This document shows positions 25,330 to 33,415 of a stretch of DNA of 64,000 nt, one piece after another. Made by a program: the position numbers and the translations under genes. The DNA is from Bacteroidales bacterium UBA6248. Its GTDB lineage: Bacteria; Bacteroidota; Bacteroidia; Bacteroidales; Lentimicrobiaceae. Under the pieces are notes generated by a model. That model saw nothing but the letters and a program-made list of their open reading frames with translations, had not been told where the DNA came from and searched no databases. The stretch's first letter is position 1. Each line of letters opens with the position of its first letter. The DNA is taken from positions 15,622 through 79,621 of the forward strand of contig DJVU01000095.1 in the NCBI GenBank assembly GCA_002441345.1, given 5' to 3'.

Positions 25330-27879
25330 ATGGAAGCAAAATTTTCACAACGAGTGAAAGATGTATTAACATATAGCCGTGAAGAGTCGTTGCGACTTGG
25401 AAATGATTACATTGGTGTTGAACACCTCCTGCTTGGTATTATTCGGGAAGGTGAAGGAATGGCCATTCAGATCATGAATTTGCTTGGAGTTGATACCAAT
25501 GAAGTTCGCCGTACTCTGGAACGTGCCATAGGGACAACGCTAGCACGTGACAAATCGGCAGAAAATCTGCCACTAGTCAAACAGGCAGAGCGTGCATTGA
25601 AACTCACTTACCTGGAAGCAAAAGTATTCAACAGTGAACTAATTGGCACTGAGCATCTGTTACTGGCTATTTTGAAAGATCCAGATAATCTGGTGACTAC
25701 CACGCTGTCGAAATATGGGGTTGATTACGATGCTGTAAGGGATGAGCTGAAAACCATCATTAGCAACGACGAGAACCGGACATTTGAATCGCCCAGTGCC
25801 GAACTGCCCGGAAGTCCGTCTGATGAGGAAGGCGATGAGACGCGGGGATATGGCGGTGCCCGGAAAGTTGCAGATTCTAAGTCAAAGACTCCGGTTCTTG
25901 ATAACTTTGGCCGCGATTTAACCAAAGCTGCCGAGGAAGGCAGGCTTGATCCCATTGTTGGACGTGAAAAGGAGCTTGAGCGAATTGCCCAGATTCTTAG
26001 CCGTCGTAAGAAAAACAATCCGATTCTTATCGGAGAACCCGGTGTTGGAAAATCGGCCATTGCCGAGGGGCTGGCCCTCAGAATCATAGCACGCAAAGTT
26101 TCCAGGGTATTGTTCAACAAACGGATATTTACCCTCGACCTTGCATCTCTGGTTGCCGGCACCAAATACAGGGGTCAGTTTGAGGAGCGTATGAAAGCAG
26201 TTTTAAATGAACTGGAAAAAAACCGTGATATCATTCTTTTCATCGATGAAATTCATACTATTGTAGGTGCGGGAAATGCTTCAGGCTCGCTGGATGCATC
26301 CAATATGTTCAAACCGGCTTTGGCCCGAGGTGAAATTCAGTGCATTGGCGCTACCACACTCGACGAATACCGTCAGTACATTGAAAAGGATGGCGCCCTT
26401 GAGCGCAGGTTTCAGAAGATTCTGGTGGATCCCACCTCTATAGATGAAACTATTGAAATTCTGAATAACATCAAGGAAAAATACGAGGATCATCACCTTG
26501 TAAAGTATGCCGACGAGGCCATCAGGGCATGTGTAAGTCTTACTAACCGCTACCTGTCTGACCGTTATCTTCCCGATAAGGCCATCGATGCGCTGGATGA
26601 AGCCGGTGCCAGGGTACACATTACAAATATGCAGGTTCCGGTTGAAATTCTTGATCTTGAGGCTCGCATCGAAGAGGTTAAGCTGCTTAAAAATAAAGCT
26701 ATTCACAGTCAGAAATTTGAAGAGGCAGCCAAGCACCGCGATGCGGAGCGTAAACTCCTTCTGGAACTGGAAGCTGCAAAACGCCGCTGGGAAGAGGATT
26801 CCAAGATCCACAGGATAGAAGTTACCGAAGACAACGTGGCCGAAGTGGTTGCTATGATGACCGGAGTGCCCGTTCAGCGTATTGCCCAGAACGAAAGCGA
26901 CAAATTGCTGAACATGGAAGAAGACCTCGCCGGTTCGGTTATAGGTCAGAATGAAGCAATCCGAAAAGTGGTGAAGGCAATCCGCCGCAACAGAGCCGGA
27001 TTGAAAGATCCGAATAAGCCAATCGGTACTTTTATTTTCCTCGGACCTACCGGAGTGGGCAAAACCCATCTCGCCAAAGTACTTGCAAAGTATTTGTTTG
27101 ACACGGAAGATACTTTGGTACGGATCGACATGAGTGAATACATGGAGAAATTTGCCGTTTCCAGGCTGGTTGGAGCTCCTCCGGGATATGTTGGATATGA
27201 AGAAGGCGGTCAGCTGACAGAGAAAGTGAGAAGGAAGCCATATTCCATCGTACTGCTTGATGAAATTGAAAAAGCACATCCCGATATTTTCCACATTCTG
27301 CTGCAGGTGCTCGACGACGGGGTACTGACCGACAGCCTTGGCCGTAAAGTTGACTTTAAGAATACCATTGTTATCATGACGTCAAACATTGGTTCGCGTC
27401 AGCTTAAGGACTTTGGTCAGGGTGTAGGATTTGCCACAAATGCAAAGCTTTCCGGAAGCTCGGCTTTTGCTCAGGGTGTAATTGAGAATGCACTGAAACG
27501 TTCGTTTGCCCCCGAGTTCCTTAACCGTATCGATGATGTGATAATCTTTGATTCGCTTGAGCGTGAAGACATTCACAAGATTATTGATATTGAACTGGGT
27601 CATCTCTACAAGCGCATTGCAGAGATGGGTTACAACATTGAAGTGACAACAACTGCCAAAGATTTCATTGTGGAGAAAGGATGGGATGCGCAATTTGGTG
27701 CCCGTCCACTTAAGCGGGCCATACAGAAATACATTGAAGATGCCCTTGCAGAAGAGATTATCAAGTCGCGACTGCACGAAGGCGACCGAATCGTAATCGA
27801 TCATGAAACCGATTCTCCCGAGCTTAAAATCAGCATCGTGAAACCGGAGATAGAAGCAGGAATGCCGGCTGAAAGCTAA
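25330..27879 (+). CDS. clpC: ATP-dependent Clp protease ATP-binding subunit ClpC
   Basis: An 849-residue class I Clp/Hsp100 unfoldase. Two Clp-N repeats (about 1-145) bind adaptors. AAA+ module D1 has Walker A GEPGVGKS (235-242). A UVR-like middle region with the short coiled coil typical of ClpC (KFEEAAKHRDAERKLL) separates it from D2 with GPTGVGKT (572-579). A C-terminal ClpP-docking part follows. The short middle domain and UVR motif distinguish it from ClpB. It feeds proteins to ClpP; the ClpS encoded at 10899 is a likely adaptor. A full promoter lies at 25189-25219. Confidence 0.95.
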   Translation: MEAKFSQRVKDVLTYSREESLRLGNDYIGVEHLLLGIIREGEGMAIQIMNLLGVDTNEVRRTLERAIGTTLARDKSAENLPLVKQAERALKLTYLEAKVFNSELIGTEHLLLAILKDPDNLVTTTLSKYGVDYDAVRDELKTIISNDENRTFESPSAELPGSPSDEEGDETRGYGGARKVADSKSKTPVLDNFGRDLTKAAEEGRLDPIVGREKELERIAQILSRRKKNNPILIGEPGVGKSAIAEGLALRIIARKVSRVLFNKRIFTLDLASLVAGTKYRGQFEERMKAVLNELEKNRDIILFIDEIHTIVGAGNASGSLDASNMFKPALARGEIQCIGATTLDEYRQYIEKDGALERRFQKILVDPTSIDETIEILNNIKEKYEDHHLVKYADEAIRACVSLTNRYLSDRYLPDKAIDALDEAGARVHITNMQVPVEILDLEARIEEVKLLKNKAIHSQKFEEAAKHRDAERKLLLELEAAKRRWEEDSKIHRIEVTEDNVAEVVAMMTGVPVQRIAQNESDKLLNMEEDLAGSVIGQNEAIRKVVKAIRRNRAGLKDPNKPIGTFIFLGPTGVGKTHLAKVLAKYLFDTEDTLVRIDMSEYMEKFAVSRLVGAPPGYVGYEEGGQLTEKVRRKPYSIVLLDEIEKAHPDIFHILLQVLDDGVLTDSLGRKVDFKNTIVIMTSNIGSRQLKDFGQGVGFATNAKLSGSSAFAQGVIENALKRSFAPEFLNRIDDVIIFDSLEREDIHKIIDIELGHLYKRIAEMGYNIEVTTTAKDFIVEKGWDAQFGARPLKRAIQKYIEDALAEEIIKSRLHEGDRIVIDHETDSPELKISIVKPEIEAGMPAES

Positions 27880-27895
27880 AACTGTCACATTTATC

Positions 27896-28056
27896 AGGCT
27901 GTCTTATAATTGCGGTTTGATCGCAAATGCATAGTGCTCTGAAAATTATTAAAATATATTAAGCTGTTTAGCAATATATTGCATAAACGGAGCCAGTGTA
28001 ATCCCGGGCTTATGGATTTGGGATTGCACCAACCATACCGGGTTATAAGACAGCCT
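27896..28056. mobile_element. MITE-like element with 14-bp terminal inverted repeats
   Basis: AGGCTGTCTTATAA (27896-27909) is perfectly repeated in inverse orientation at 28043-28056, spanning 161 bp with no ORF. Beyond the perfect ends the two arms stay partly alike, for example GCAAATGCATAG on the left and CCAAATCCATAAG read inward from the right. Ends of the AGGCTGTC type resemble termini of some transposons, which suggests a non-autonomous remnant. No clear target duplication is visible. It lies between the clpC stop and the next ATG and could instead be a regulatory or terminator-like structure. Confidence 0.5.
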
Positions 28057-28082
28057 TAATTTTAACCATAAACACCGCAGGT

Positions 28083-28496
28083 ATGAAAACTAACCCTTTA
28101 TCCGTAATTATCCTGTCGCTGGTTTTGTTATTACTTCCTGAAGCGGTTTCTGCCCAGGCGACAAAAACCGGCGAACCGGCCGCAGAAACGATGAAGGTGT
28201 ATTATATGGCTTTTCTGAAAAGTGGTTCCGGGCGAAGTCAGGATTCGGCAACGGTTGCTGCCATTCAGAAGGGACACATGGCGCACATCAACCGCATGGC
28301 TGAAGACAAAAAGCTTGTGCTGGCCGGACCTTTTATCGGTGATGATGAGTTACGGGGCATCTTTGTGCTGAACGTCGGAAGTATGGAGGAAGCTCAGGAA
28401 CTTACGGAGCAGGATCCGGCGGTGAAATCGGGCCGGCTTTCCGTTGATATCATCAAATGGTATGGTCCGGCAAAACTCAGCGAAATTGAATGGTAG
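28083..28496 (+). CDS. Exported YciI-like protein
   Basis: The product has 137 residues. A signal peptide (about 1-24, ending VSAQ) precedes a ferredoxin-like alpha/beta domain of the YciI family. The family pattern is seen in KGHMAHINRMAEDKKLVLAG, GPFIGDDELRGIFVLN and QDPAVKSGRLSVDIIKW. His77, in the HMAHI region, corresponds to the putative active-site histidine of the family. The function of YciI proteins is mostly unknown, and exported versions recur in Bacteroidota. The ATG is 27 bases after the inverted-repeat element. Confidence 0.8.
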   Translation: MKTNPLSVIILSLVLLLLPEAVSAQATKTGEPAAETMKVYYMAFLKSGSGRSQDSATVAAIQKGHMAHINRMAEDKKLVLAGPFIGDDELRGIFVLNVGSMEEAQELTEQDPAVKSGRLSVDIIKWYGPAKLSEIEW

Positions 28497-28501
28497 CTGC
28501 T

Positions 28502-29860
28502 TCAGCTGGTAATGCCGGCAGCCAGTTCCGGAAGGTTTATTCCATCAAAATTCCCGGAACTCATCATCAGAAGGTTCCTGTTTTCCCAGGACTGGTTTAC
28601 CAGAAAATTCAATAATTTATCTTTTTCCGTAAAAACCTGAATATCATCCCTTTCAAAGGCCCTGCGTACATCATCGGATGAGAAAACAGGCAAGCGTTTG
28701 AGATCCAGGGCATGGCGGCTGAAAAATACAACGGGAAGGTCAGCATTTTCCATTGAACCTTTGTATTCAGACAGAAAATTTTTATTCAGACTGCTGTAAG
28801 TATGCAATTCCATAACAGCTGCAAGCCTGCGCTCCGGAAACTGCTCTTTTACAGCGTTAATGGTAGCCTTCAGTTTTGATGGACTGTGTGCAAAGTCTTT
28901 ATATACATTACAGTTCCTGCCCTTTGCCAGGCATTCCAGACGTTTTGACGCACCGGTAAACGACTCAATGGCATCAAGGAAAGTGTTTTCGCTGACGCCC
29001 ATTGCCCCGCACACCAGGCGGGCCCCTTCAAGGTTCATCATATTATGGCGTCCGAAAATTTTCAGAGCGACCTGACGGTAGTTGTTTTTCAGAATCGTTA
29101 CACCATCCTTCACATAATAATCCGGTGTAAAATAAGGAATTACTTTCACCTCACTTCCAGCGCTTTGTATCACGCCTGTAACTTCGGGATCCTCGGCACA
29201 ATAGATCAATTTTCCGAAGGGAGGTATGAGGCCGGCAAAAATCCGGAACTGATCCCTGTAATTTTCGAAGGTAGGAAAAACATTCACATGATCCCAGGCG
29301 ATGCCGCTTATAAGTGCTATATCCGGCATATAGACGTGAAATTTGGGCCGGGGATCGAGGGCAGACGTCAGGTATTCATCGCCTTCGAAAATCATAAATC
29401 TGGCTTTTTCCGATAGCCTTACCATCACGTCAAAGCCTTCCAGCTGTGCGCCTACCATAAAATCAGTGTCTATTCCGGCGTATTTCAGCACATGTAAAAT
29501 CATGGCTGTAATCGTAGTTTTGCCATGGCTGCCGCCAATTACAATCCTGATTTTATCTTTCGACTGCTCGTACAAGTATTCAGGATAAGAGAATATTTTC
29601 AGCCCGAGTTCCTTAGCTTTCAGAAGTTCCGGATTGTCTGATCTGGCATGCATTCCCAGAATAACGGCATCGGTTCCGGAAGTCAATTTTTCCGGAAACC
29701 AGCCGGTGGCAGGAGGCAGAAGTCCGCATCCGGCAAGTCGTGACAAGGCAGGTTCAAAAATTTCATCATCACTTCCGGTAACAGTATAACCTTTATGATG
29801 CAGGGCGAGGGCCAGATTGTGCATGGCACTTCCGCCGACAGCAATGAAATGTACATTCAT
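28502..29860 (-). CDS. mpl: UDP-N-acetylmuramate:tripeptide ligase Mpl
   Basis: The 452-residue Mur-ligase-type enzyme is expected to recycle cell wall tripeptide by joining it to UDP-MurNAc with ATP. The N-terminal Rossmann segment (MNVHFIAVGGSAMHNLALAL) lacks the usual MurC pattern and matches Mpl. The ATP loop GGSHGKTT is at 109-116, with DEYLTSALD, HDVN-type WDHVNVFP and DFAHSPSKL further on. The ATG at 29860 is chosen because it begins the Rossmann strand; the start at 29899 adds 13 odd residues. TATTTTTG on the minus strand (29879-29886) is a promoter -7 element, divergent from that of the MBL gene. Confidence 0.9.
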   Translation of the reverse strand: MNVHFIAVGGSAMHNLALALHHKGYTVTGSDDEIFEPALSRLAGCGLLPPATGWFPEKLTSGTDAVILGMHARSDNPELLKAKELGLKIFSYPEYLYEQSKDKIRIVIGGSHGKTTITAMILHVLKYAGIDTDFMVGAQLEGFDVMVRLSEKARFMIFEGDEYLTSALDPRPKFHVYMPDIALISGIAWDHVNVFPTFENYRDQFRIFAGLIPPFGKLIYCAEDPEVTGVIQSAGSEVKVIPYFTPDYYVKDGVTILKNNYRQVALKIFGRHNMMNLEGARLVCGAMGVSENTFLDAIESFTGASKRLECLAKGRNCNVYKDFAHSPSKLKATINAVKEQFPERRLAAVMELHTYSSLNKNFLSEYKGSMENADLPVVFFSRHALDLKRLPVFSSDDVRRAFERDDIQVFTEKDKLLNFLVNQSWENRNLLMMSSGNFDGINLPELAAGITS

Positions 29861-29878
29861 CGGGTAGGATCTTTGATA

Positions 29879-29946
29879 CAAAAATAAACGAAATCCCATC
29901 TCCCGGCACTTTCTGACGGAGGGTTTGCAGCTTTATGTTATTTTTG
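29879..29946. promoter_or_regulatory. Divergent promoter region between mpl and the MBL-fold gene
   Basis: A minus-strand TATTTTTG (29879-29886) faces mpl and a plus-strand TATTTTTG (29939-29946) faces the MBL gene. Both match TAnnTTTG, but neither has a clear TTG at the ideal distance. The MBL transcript would have a leader of only about 12 nt. Confidence 0.5.
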
Positions 29947-29963
29947 CCACAACCCTTTTTCGT

Positions 29964-30812
29964 ATGGAACTTATACCTCTTATAGCCGATTACTGGAAGA
30001 TGGATGGAGGTGTAGCCTTCGGCGTTGTTCCCAAGACGCTGTGGACCAAGGCTTATCCGGAATACCAGGACAATCTGATCCGGATTGTGACGCGTTGTTT
30101 GTTGATAAAAAGCGGCTCTTCCGTGATATTGATTGATGCAGGCATGGGCGATAAGCGCGATGAAAAATATTATAAATGGAAGTATCGTTCTGGCAGCTCC
30201 GGAATTCCTGAAGCGCTCCAACGGGTTGGAATGCGGCCCGGAGAAGTAACGGATGTGCTTTTTACCCACCTGCACGACGATCACGTGGGTGGTGCAACAT
30301 ACATCGATGAGAGGGGTTGTGTTTCCGAGGTCTTTCCCAATGCGACTTACTGGTGCTCGGAAGCCCACTGGAAATGGGCTCAAAATTCAAATGCCAGGGA
30401 ATCTGCCGCTTACTTCAGCGACAACCTTGATCCACTGGAAAAATCCGGCCGGCTGCGCCTGATTGCCGGTGAAGGCGAATGGCTTGCTGAAATTCAGTTA
30501 AGGATGTTCAACGGACATACGCGCGGGCAGCTGGTTCCGGTAATTCCGGCAGGAAAAACAAAAGTGGTGTTTGCTGCTGATTTTATCGGATCCAAAGCCA
30601 ATATTCCGGACCATTATATTCCTGCTGTAGATATAGATCCGCTCACTTCCATGATTGAGAAAGAGGCATTTCTTGCCGAAGCCGCCGATAAGCGCTACAT
30701 TTTGATGTTTGAACACGATTATTATTGCGAAGCCTGTTTCATTGAACGCACCGGTAAAGGTTATGTTGCAGGAAAGGAACTAAAGCTAAGTGAATTGAAT
30801 CTAAACTCCTGA
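29964..30812 (+). CDS. MBL-fold metallo-hydrolase
   Basis: The 282-residue product has the metallo-beta-lactamase fold. The metal motif THLHDDHVGG gives His102, His104, Asp106 and His107. FNGHTRGQLVP holds the next metal-site His, and MFEHDYYCEA lies near the C-terminus. The layout, with a long N-terminal part, is like that of quorum-quenching lactonases or other organic hydrolases of the family, but the substrate cannot be told. ATG 29964 is preferred over the in-frame 29925, which falls upstream of the promoter -7 element. cysH starts 5 bases after the stop, so the two are likely one operon. Confidence 0.85.
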   Translation: MELIPLIADYWKMDGGVAFGVVPKTLWTKAYPEYQDNLIRIVTRCLLIKSGSSVILIDAGMGDKRDEKYYKWKYRSGSSGIPEALQRVGMRPGEVTDVLFTHLHDDHVGGATYIDERGCVSEVFPNATYWCSEAHWKWAQNSNARESAAYFSDNLDPLEKSGRLRLIAGEGEWLAEIQLRMFNGHTRGQLVPVIPAGKTKVVFAADFIGSKANIPDHYIPAVDIDPLTSMIEKEAFLAEAADKRYILMFEHDYYCEACFIERTGKGYVAGKELKLSELNLNS

Positions 30813-30816
30813 GGAA

Positions 30817-31527
30817 ATGGATCACAAAAAAGAAGCTGAGATATTAAATGAAAAGATGAGCGGTTTGCCTGCTGAAGAAATTTTGCACTGGTTTCTGGTG
30901 GAATTTTCAGGCAAGGTCGTATTTTCCAGTAGTCTGGGAGCCGAGGATCAGGCGATTACCCATATGATATCAGGTATCCGAAAATCAGCACGCATATTTA
31001 CCCTCGATACCGGTCGACTGTTTCCCGAAACGTATGATCTGATAGACCTTACCAGAAAAAAATACGGTATTACCATTGAAGTATTCTTTCCCGATTCAGC
31101 GGAAGTTGAAAAAATGGTTAATGCAAAAGGTATCAATCTTTTCTACGATAGCATCGAGAACCGCAAACTGTGCTGCGGCATTCGGAAAATACAACCGCTC
31201 AGGCGGGCCTTCGCCGGTATGGATGCATGGATCTGCGGGCTAAGGCGTGAACAATCGGTAACCCGCAAGAATATGCAAACGGTTGAATGGGATGAGCCCA
31301 ACGGCCTGATAAAAGTGAATCCACTGATTGACTGGACCGAAAAACAAGTATGGGAATTTCTGAAACATAATAATGTCCCTTACAATAAACTGCACGACCG
31401 GGGTTTTCCCAGCATCGGTTGTCAACCTTGTACCCGCGCCATAATGCCGGGTGAAGATGTACGCGCCGGCCGCTGGTGGTGGGAAAATCCCGAGTCGAGG
31501 GAATGCGGTCTGCACAAAAGGGATTAA
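30817..31527 (+). CDS. cysH: Adenylyl-sulfate (APS)/PAPS reductase CysH
   Basis: A 236-residue assimilatory sulfonucleotide reductase that makes sulfite from APS or PAPS. The pyrophosphate-loop region FSSSLGAEDQ and the conserved segment TLDTGRLFPETY are present. So are Cys119-Cys120 and Cys202/Cys205, which bind a 4Fe-4S cluster, and the catalytic Cys230 in ECGLH. The four cluster cysteines indicate the APS-type enzyme rather than the cluster-free PAPS reductase of E. coli. No cysD/N or sulfite reductase genes are in view. The partner MBL gene lies immediately upstream. Confidence 0.93.
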   Translation: MDHKKEAEILNEKMSGLPAEEILHWFLVEFSGKVVFSSSLGAEDQAITHMISGIRKSARIFTLDTGRLFPETYDLIDLTRKKYGITIEVFFPDSAEVEKMVNAKGINLFYDSIENRKLCCGIRKIQPLRRAFAGMDAWICGLRREQSVTRKNMQTVEWDEPNGLIKVNPLIDWTEKQVWEFLKHNNVPYNKLHDRGFPSIGCQPCTRAIMPGEDVRAGRWWWENPESRECGLHKRD

Positions 31528-31690
31528 AACACCTTTTCTTTCTTAAAAATCATCTGCTTACTTTTCTTTGGGCGGAATGCCGTGGTTTATACGATCAGAT
31601 GGGGGCAGCAGATGCATCTGCCGGTACGGTTGAAGTATGTGGTCTGCCCTGCTCTTTCAGATCAATATATTTACGTATCACTATTCATCG

Positions 31691-31698
31691 TATTTTTG
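31691..31698 (+). promoter_or_regulatory. Promoter -7 element for the CBM48 gene
   Basis: TATTTTTG matches TAnnTTTG and lies 47 bases before the ATG at 31746. No good TTG lies at the expected distance. Confidence 0.5.
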
Positions 31699-31745
31699 CA
31701 CCGGATTTTTTGTCCGTAAACCATTTATTAACTAAAACACAATCA

Positions 31746-32054
31746 ATGAGTATCAAAAAGCAATTTCTTAAAAGCAAGCCTGTTTGCAAGGTAAGTTTTA
31801 AAGTGACGGGAGAACAGGCCGGGAATGCCGGAAAGGTAAATGTTGTTGGAGATTTCAACAACTGGAATGCATCGGGAGATGAGATGAAAAAGCTGAAAGA
31901 CGGTTCTTTCAGTCATACCGTTGAGCTGGAAACCGGAAAGGAATATCAGTTCAGGTACATTGCCGACGGTGCATCCTGGTTCAATGATGATTGTGCAGAC
32001 AGCTACGTTTCCAGCGGTCAGGGAGATGCTATGAATGGCATTCTTTCTCTTTAG
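31746..32054 (+). CDS. Stand-alone glycogen-recognition (CBM48/E-set) domain protein
   Basis: The whole 102-residue protein is one early-set domain like those of branching enzymes, isoamylases and AMPK beta. VNVVGDFNNWNASGDEMKKL is the diagnostic carbohydrate-loop region, followed by GSFSHTVELETGKEYQFRYI and WFNDDCADSYV. It probably binds alpha-glucan. The ATG at 31746 is chosen because the longer in-frame reading (31476) crosses the promoter and shows no conserved sequence. It is flanked by a -7 promoter element and a terminator, so it is monocistronic. Confidence 0.88.
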   Translation: MSIKKQFLKSKPVCKVSFKVTGEQAGNAGKVNVVGDFNNWNASGDEMKKLKDGSFSHTVELETGKEYQFRYIADGASWFNDDCADSYVSSGQGDAMNGILSL

Positions 32055-32080
32055 AAATCGAAGCAAATAATAATTCAGGC

Positions 32081-32107
32081 AGCGGCATAAATGCCGCTGT
32101 TTTTTTT
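32081..32107 (+). terminator. Rho-independent terminator after the CBM48 gene
   Basis: CAGCGGCAT (32081-32089) pairs perfectly with ATGCCGCTG (32092-32100), followed by seven T. The two-base gap means the innermost pairs open as the loop. Confidence 0.8.
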
Positions 32108-32111
32108 GTGC

Positions 32112-33332
32112 TTATTCGAATCTCAGAGCTTTAACCGGGGAGATAAACCGGATTACTACGGAAGGTATGAGCATCATCAGGGTGCATATGACAAGCGTTG
32201 CAAGATTAATCGTAAGAATTTCCGGAATACCTATTGATACCGGAACACTGGAGACAAAGTATGAATCTTCCGGCAGGGGAACAAAACCGGTTTTTGCCTG
32301 AATAATAATGAGTGTCAGGGCCACAACATTTCCCCAGAAAAGACCATATCCGGCAATATAAACCGTTGCATAGATAAAGACTTTCCGGATGCTTGCCGTT
32401 TGTGCACCTAAAGCTTTCAGAAGGCCTATGGTTCGTGTATTTTCAAGTATCAGGATAAGAAGTGTGGAAATCATGGTAATACCGGCTACCAGTGCCATTA
32501 GTATCAATATTATCAGCACATTGATGTCCTGAATTTCAATCCAGTCGAATATCTGGGGATAAAGCTGTCTGATTGTTTGTGTATTAAATTTATAACTGAT
32601 GGTATTGTAAACATCCTCCCCCACGGTTTCCAGATCTCCGAATCGTTCCACCTTGATCTCCAAACCCGAATACATGTCGCTGCTCCATTGGTTAAGTCGC
32701 TGGATATGACGATTATCTCCAAGAATATACATGTCGTCGAACTCTCCGAGTCCGGTATCGTAGATACCACTGACGGTAAATTTTCTGCCCCGGGTGATGT
32801 TTTCGCTGATAAAGTACATCCGGATATCGTCTCCGGTCTTTAATTCAAGAAGTCGGGCTACTTTTTTAGAAATGAGAATTTCGTTTGAAACGGCAGTGTC
32901 GGATAAGCCCGGGGTGTAACCTTCGGTAAGCCTTTCCTTGAAAAAGGACCAGTCGTAGGATGTGTCAACTCCTTTCAGAACAACGCCGTGAATCTGATTA
33001 TCGGTTTTGATTATCCCGGCTTTAAGGCTGAATGGATTTACGGCAGAGACACCTTTGATATTTCTAAGCTCAACGATATCAATTTCATCAGATGAAACCG
33101 GAGCCGGTTCAAAGGAGTTATTTGAGTCGAAATTAGTAATCTGGATATGTGCACCAAAACCAGCAACCTTTTCCCTCACCTGCTTTTGGAATCCCTGCAG
33201 TATTGCAACGGCAACCAGCATAACTGCCAGTCCGAGAGCAATTCCTGCAATAGAAACCCTGATTACGGGACGTGAAAAAGAATCCTCTTTCCGGGCCCTG
33301 ATTCTTCTGCTGATGAAGAGTTCGAAATTCAA
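32112..33332 (-). CDS. LolC/LolE-like ABC transporter permease
   Basis: The 406-residue product follows the FtsX/MacB permease plan. There is one N-terminal membrane helix (about 28-48), a large periplasmic MacB_PCD-type domain (about 50-260), and three C-terminal helices (about 270-400). The start (LFISRRIRARKEDSFSRPVI followed by RVSIAGIALG) matches the lipoprotein-releasing LolC/E group, which pulls lipoproteins out of the inner membrane. The ATPase subunit is not adjacent. The start codon is TTG at 33332. A minus-strand promoter -7 element (33351-33358) lies 19 bases upstream, divergent from the DUF1343 gene. Confidence 0.88.
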   Translation of the reverse strand: MNFELFISRRIRARKEDSFSRPVIRVSIAGIALGLAVMLVAVAILQGFQKQVREKVAGFGAHIQITNFDSNNSFEPAPVSSDEIDIVELRNIKGVSAVNPFSLKAGIIKTDNQIHGVVLKGVDTSYDWSFFKERLTEGYTPGLSDTAVSNEILISKKVARLLELKTGDDIRMYFISENITRGRKFTVSGIYDTGLGEFDDMYILGDNRHIQRLNQWSSDMYSGLEIKVERFGDLETVGEDVYNTISYKFNTQTIRQLYPQIFDWIEIQDINVLIILILMALVAGITMISTLLILILENTRTIGLLKALGAQTASIRKVFIYATVYIAGYGLFWGNVVALTLIIIQAKTGFVPLPEDSYFVSSVPVSIGIPEILTINLATLVICTLMMLIPSVVIRFISPVKALRFE

Positions 33333-33350
33333 TGCGATAAAAGTTTATGG

Positions 33351-33378
33351 CAAAGTTACGTGTTTAGGCTTAATTTTG
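33351..33378. promoter_or_regulatory. Overlapping divergent promoter elements
   Basis: The minus strand reads TAACTTTG (33351-33358) toward the LolC/E-like gene, and the plus strand reads TAATTTTG (33371-33378) toward the DUF1343 gene. They are only 12 bases apart, so each -33 region must overlap the other promoter. Neither has a perfect TTG. Confidence 0.55.
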
Positions 33379-33415
33379 CAGAAAAGCCTGTTTTGAAAAT
33401 ATAAGCAACATCCGT

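Noticed and set aside
26281..27294. Long minus-strand ORF of 337 residues inside clpC
   Set aside because: It lies wholly in the antisense of the AAA+ modules, has no family features, and is explained by codon bias on the sense strand. The same applies to long antisense ORFs in the acyl-CoA synthetase (42663-43514), the RelA/SpoT homologue (14513-15286), gyrA (23814-24464) and vorB (50308-51015).
31476..31745. N-terminal extension of the CBM48 protein
   Set aside because: The region overlaps the cysH end, contains the promoter -7 element and codes no conserved sequence.
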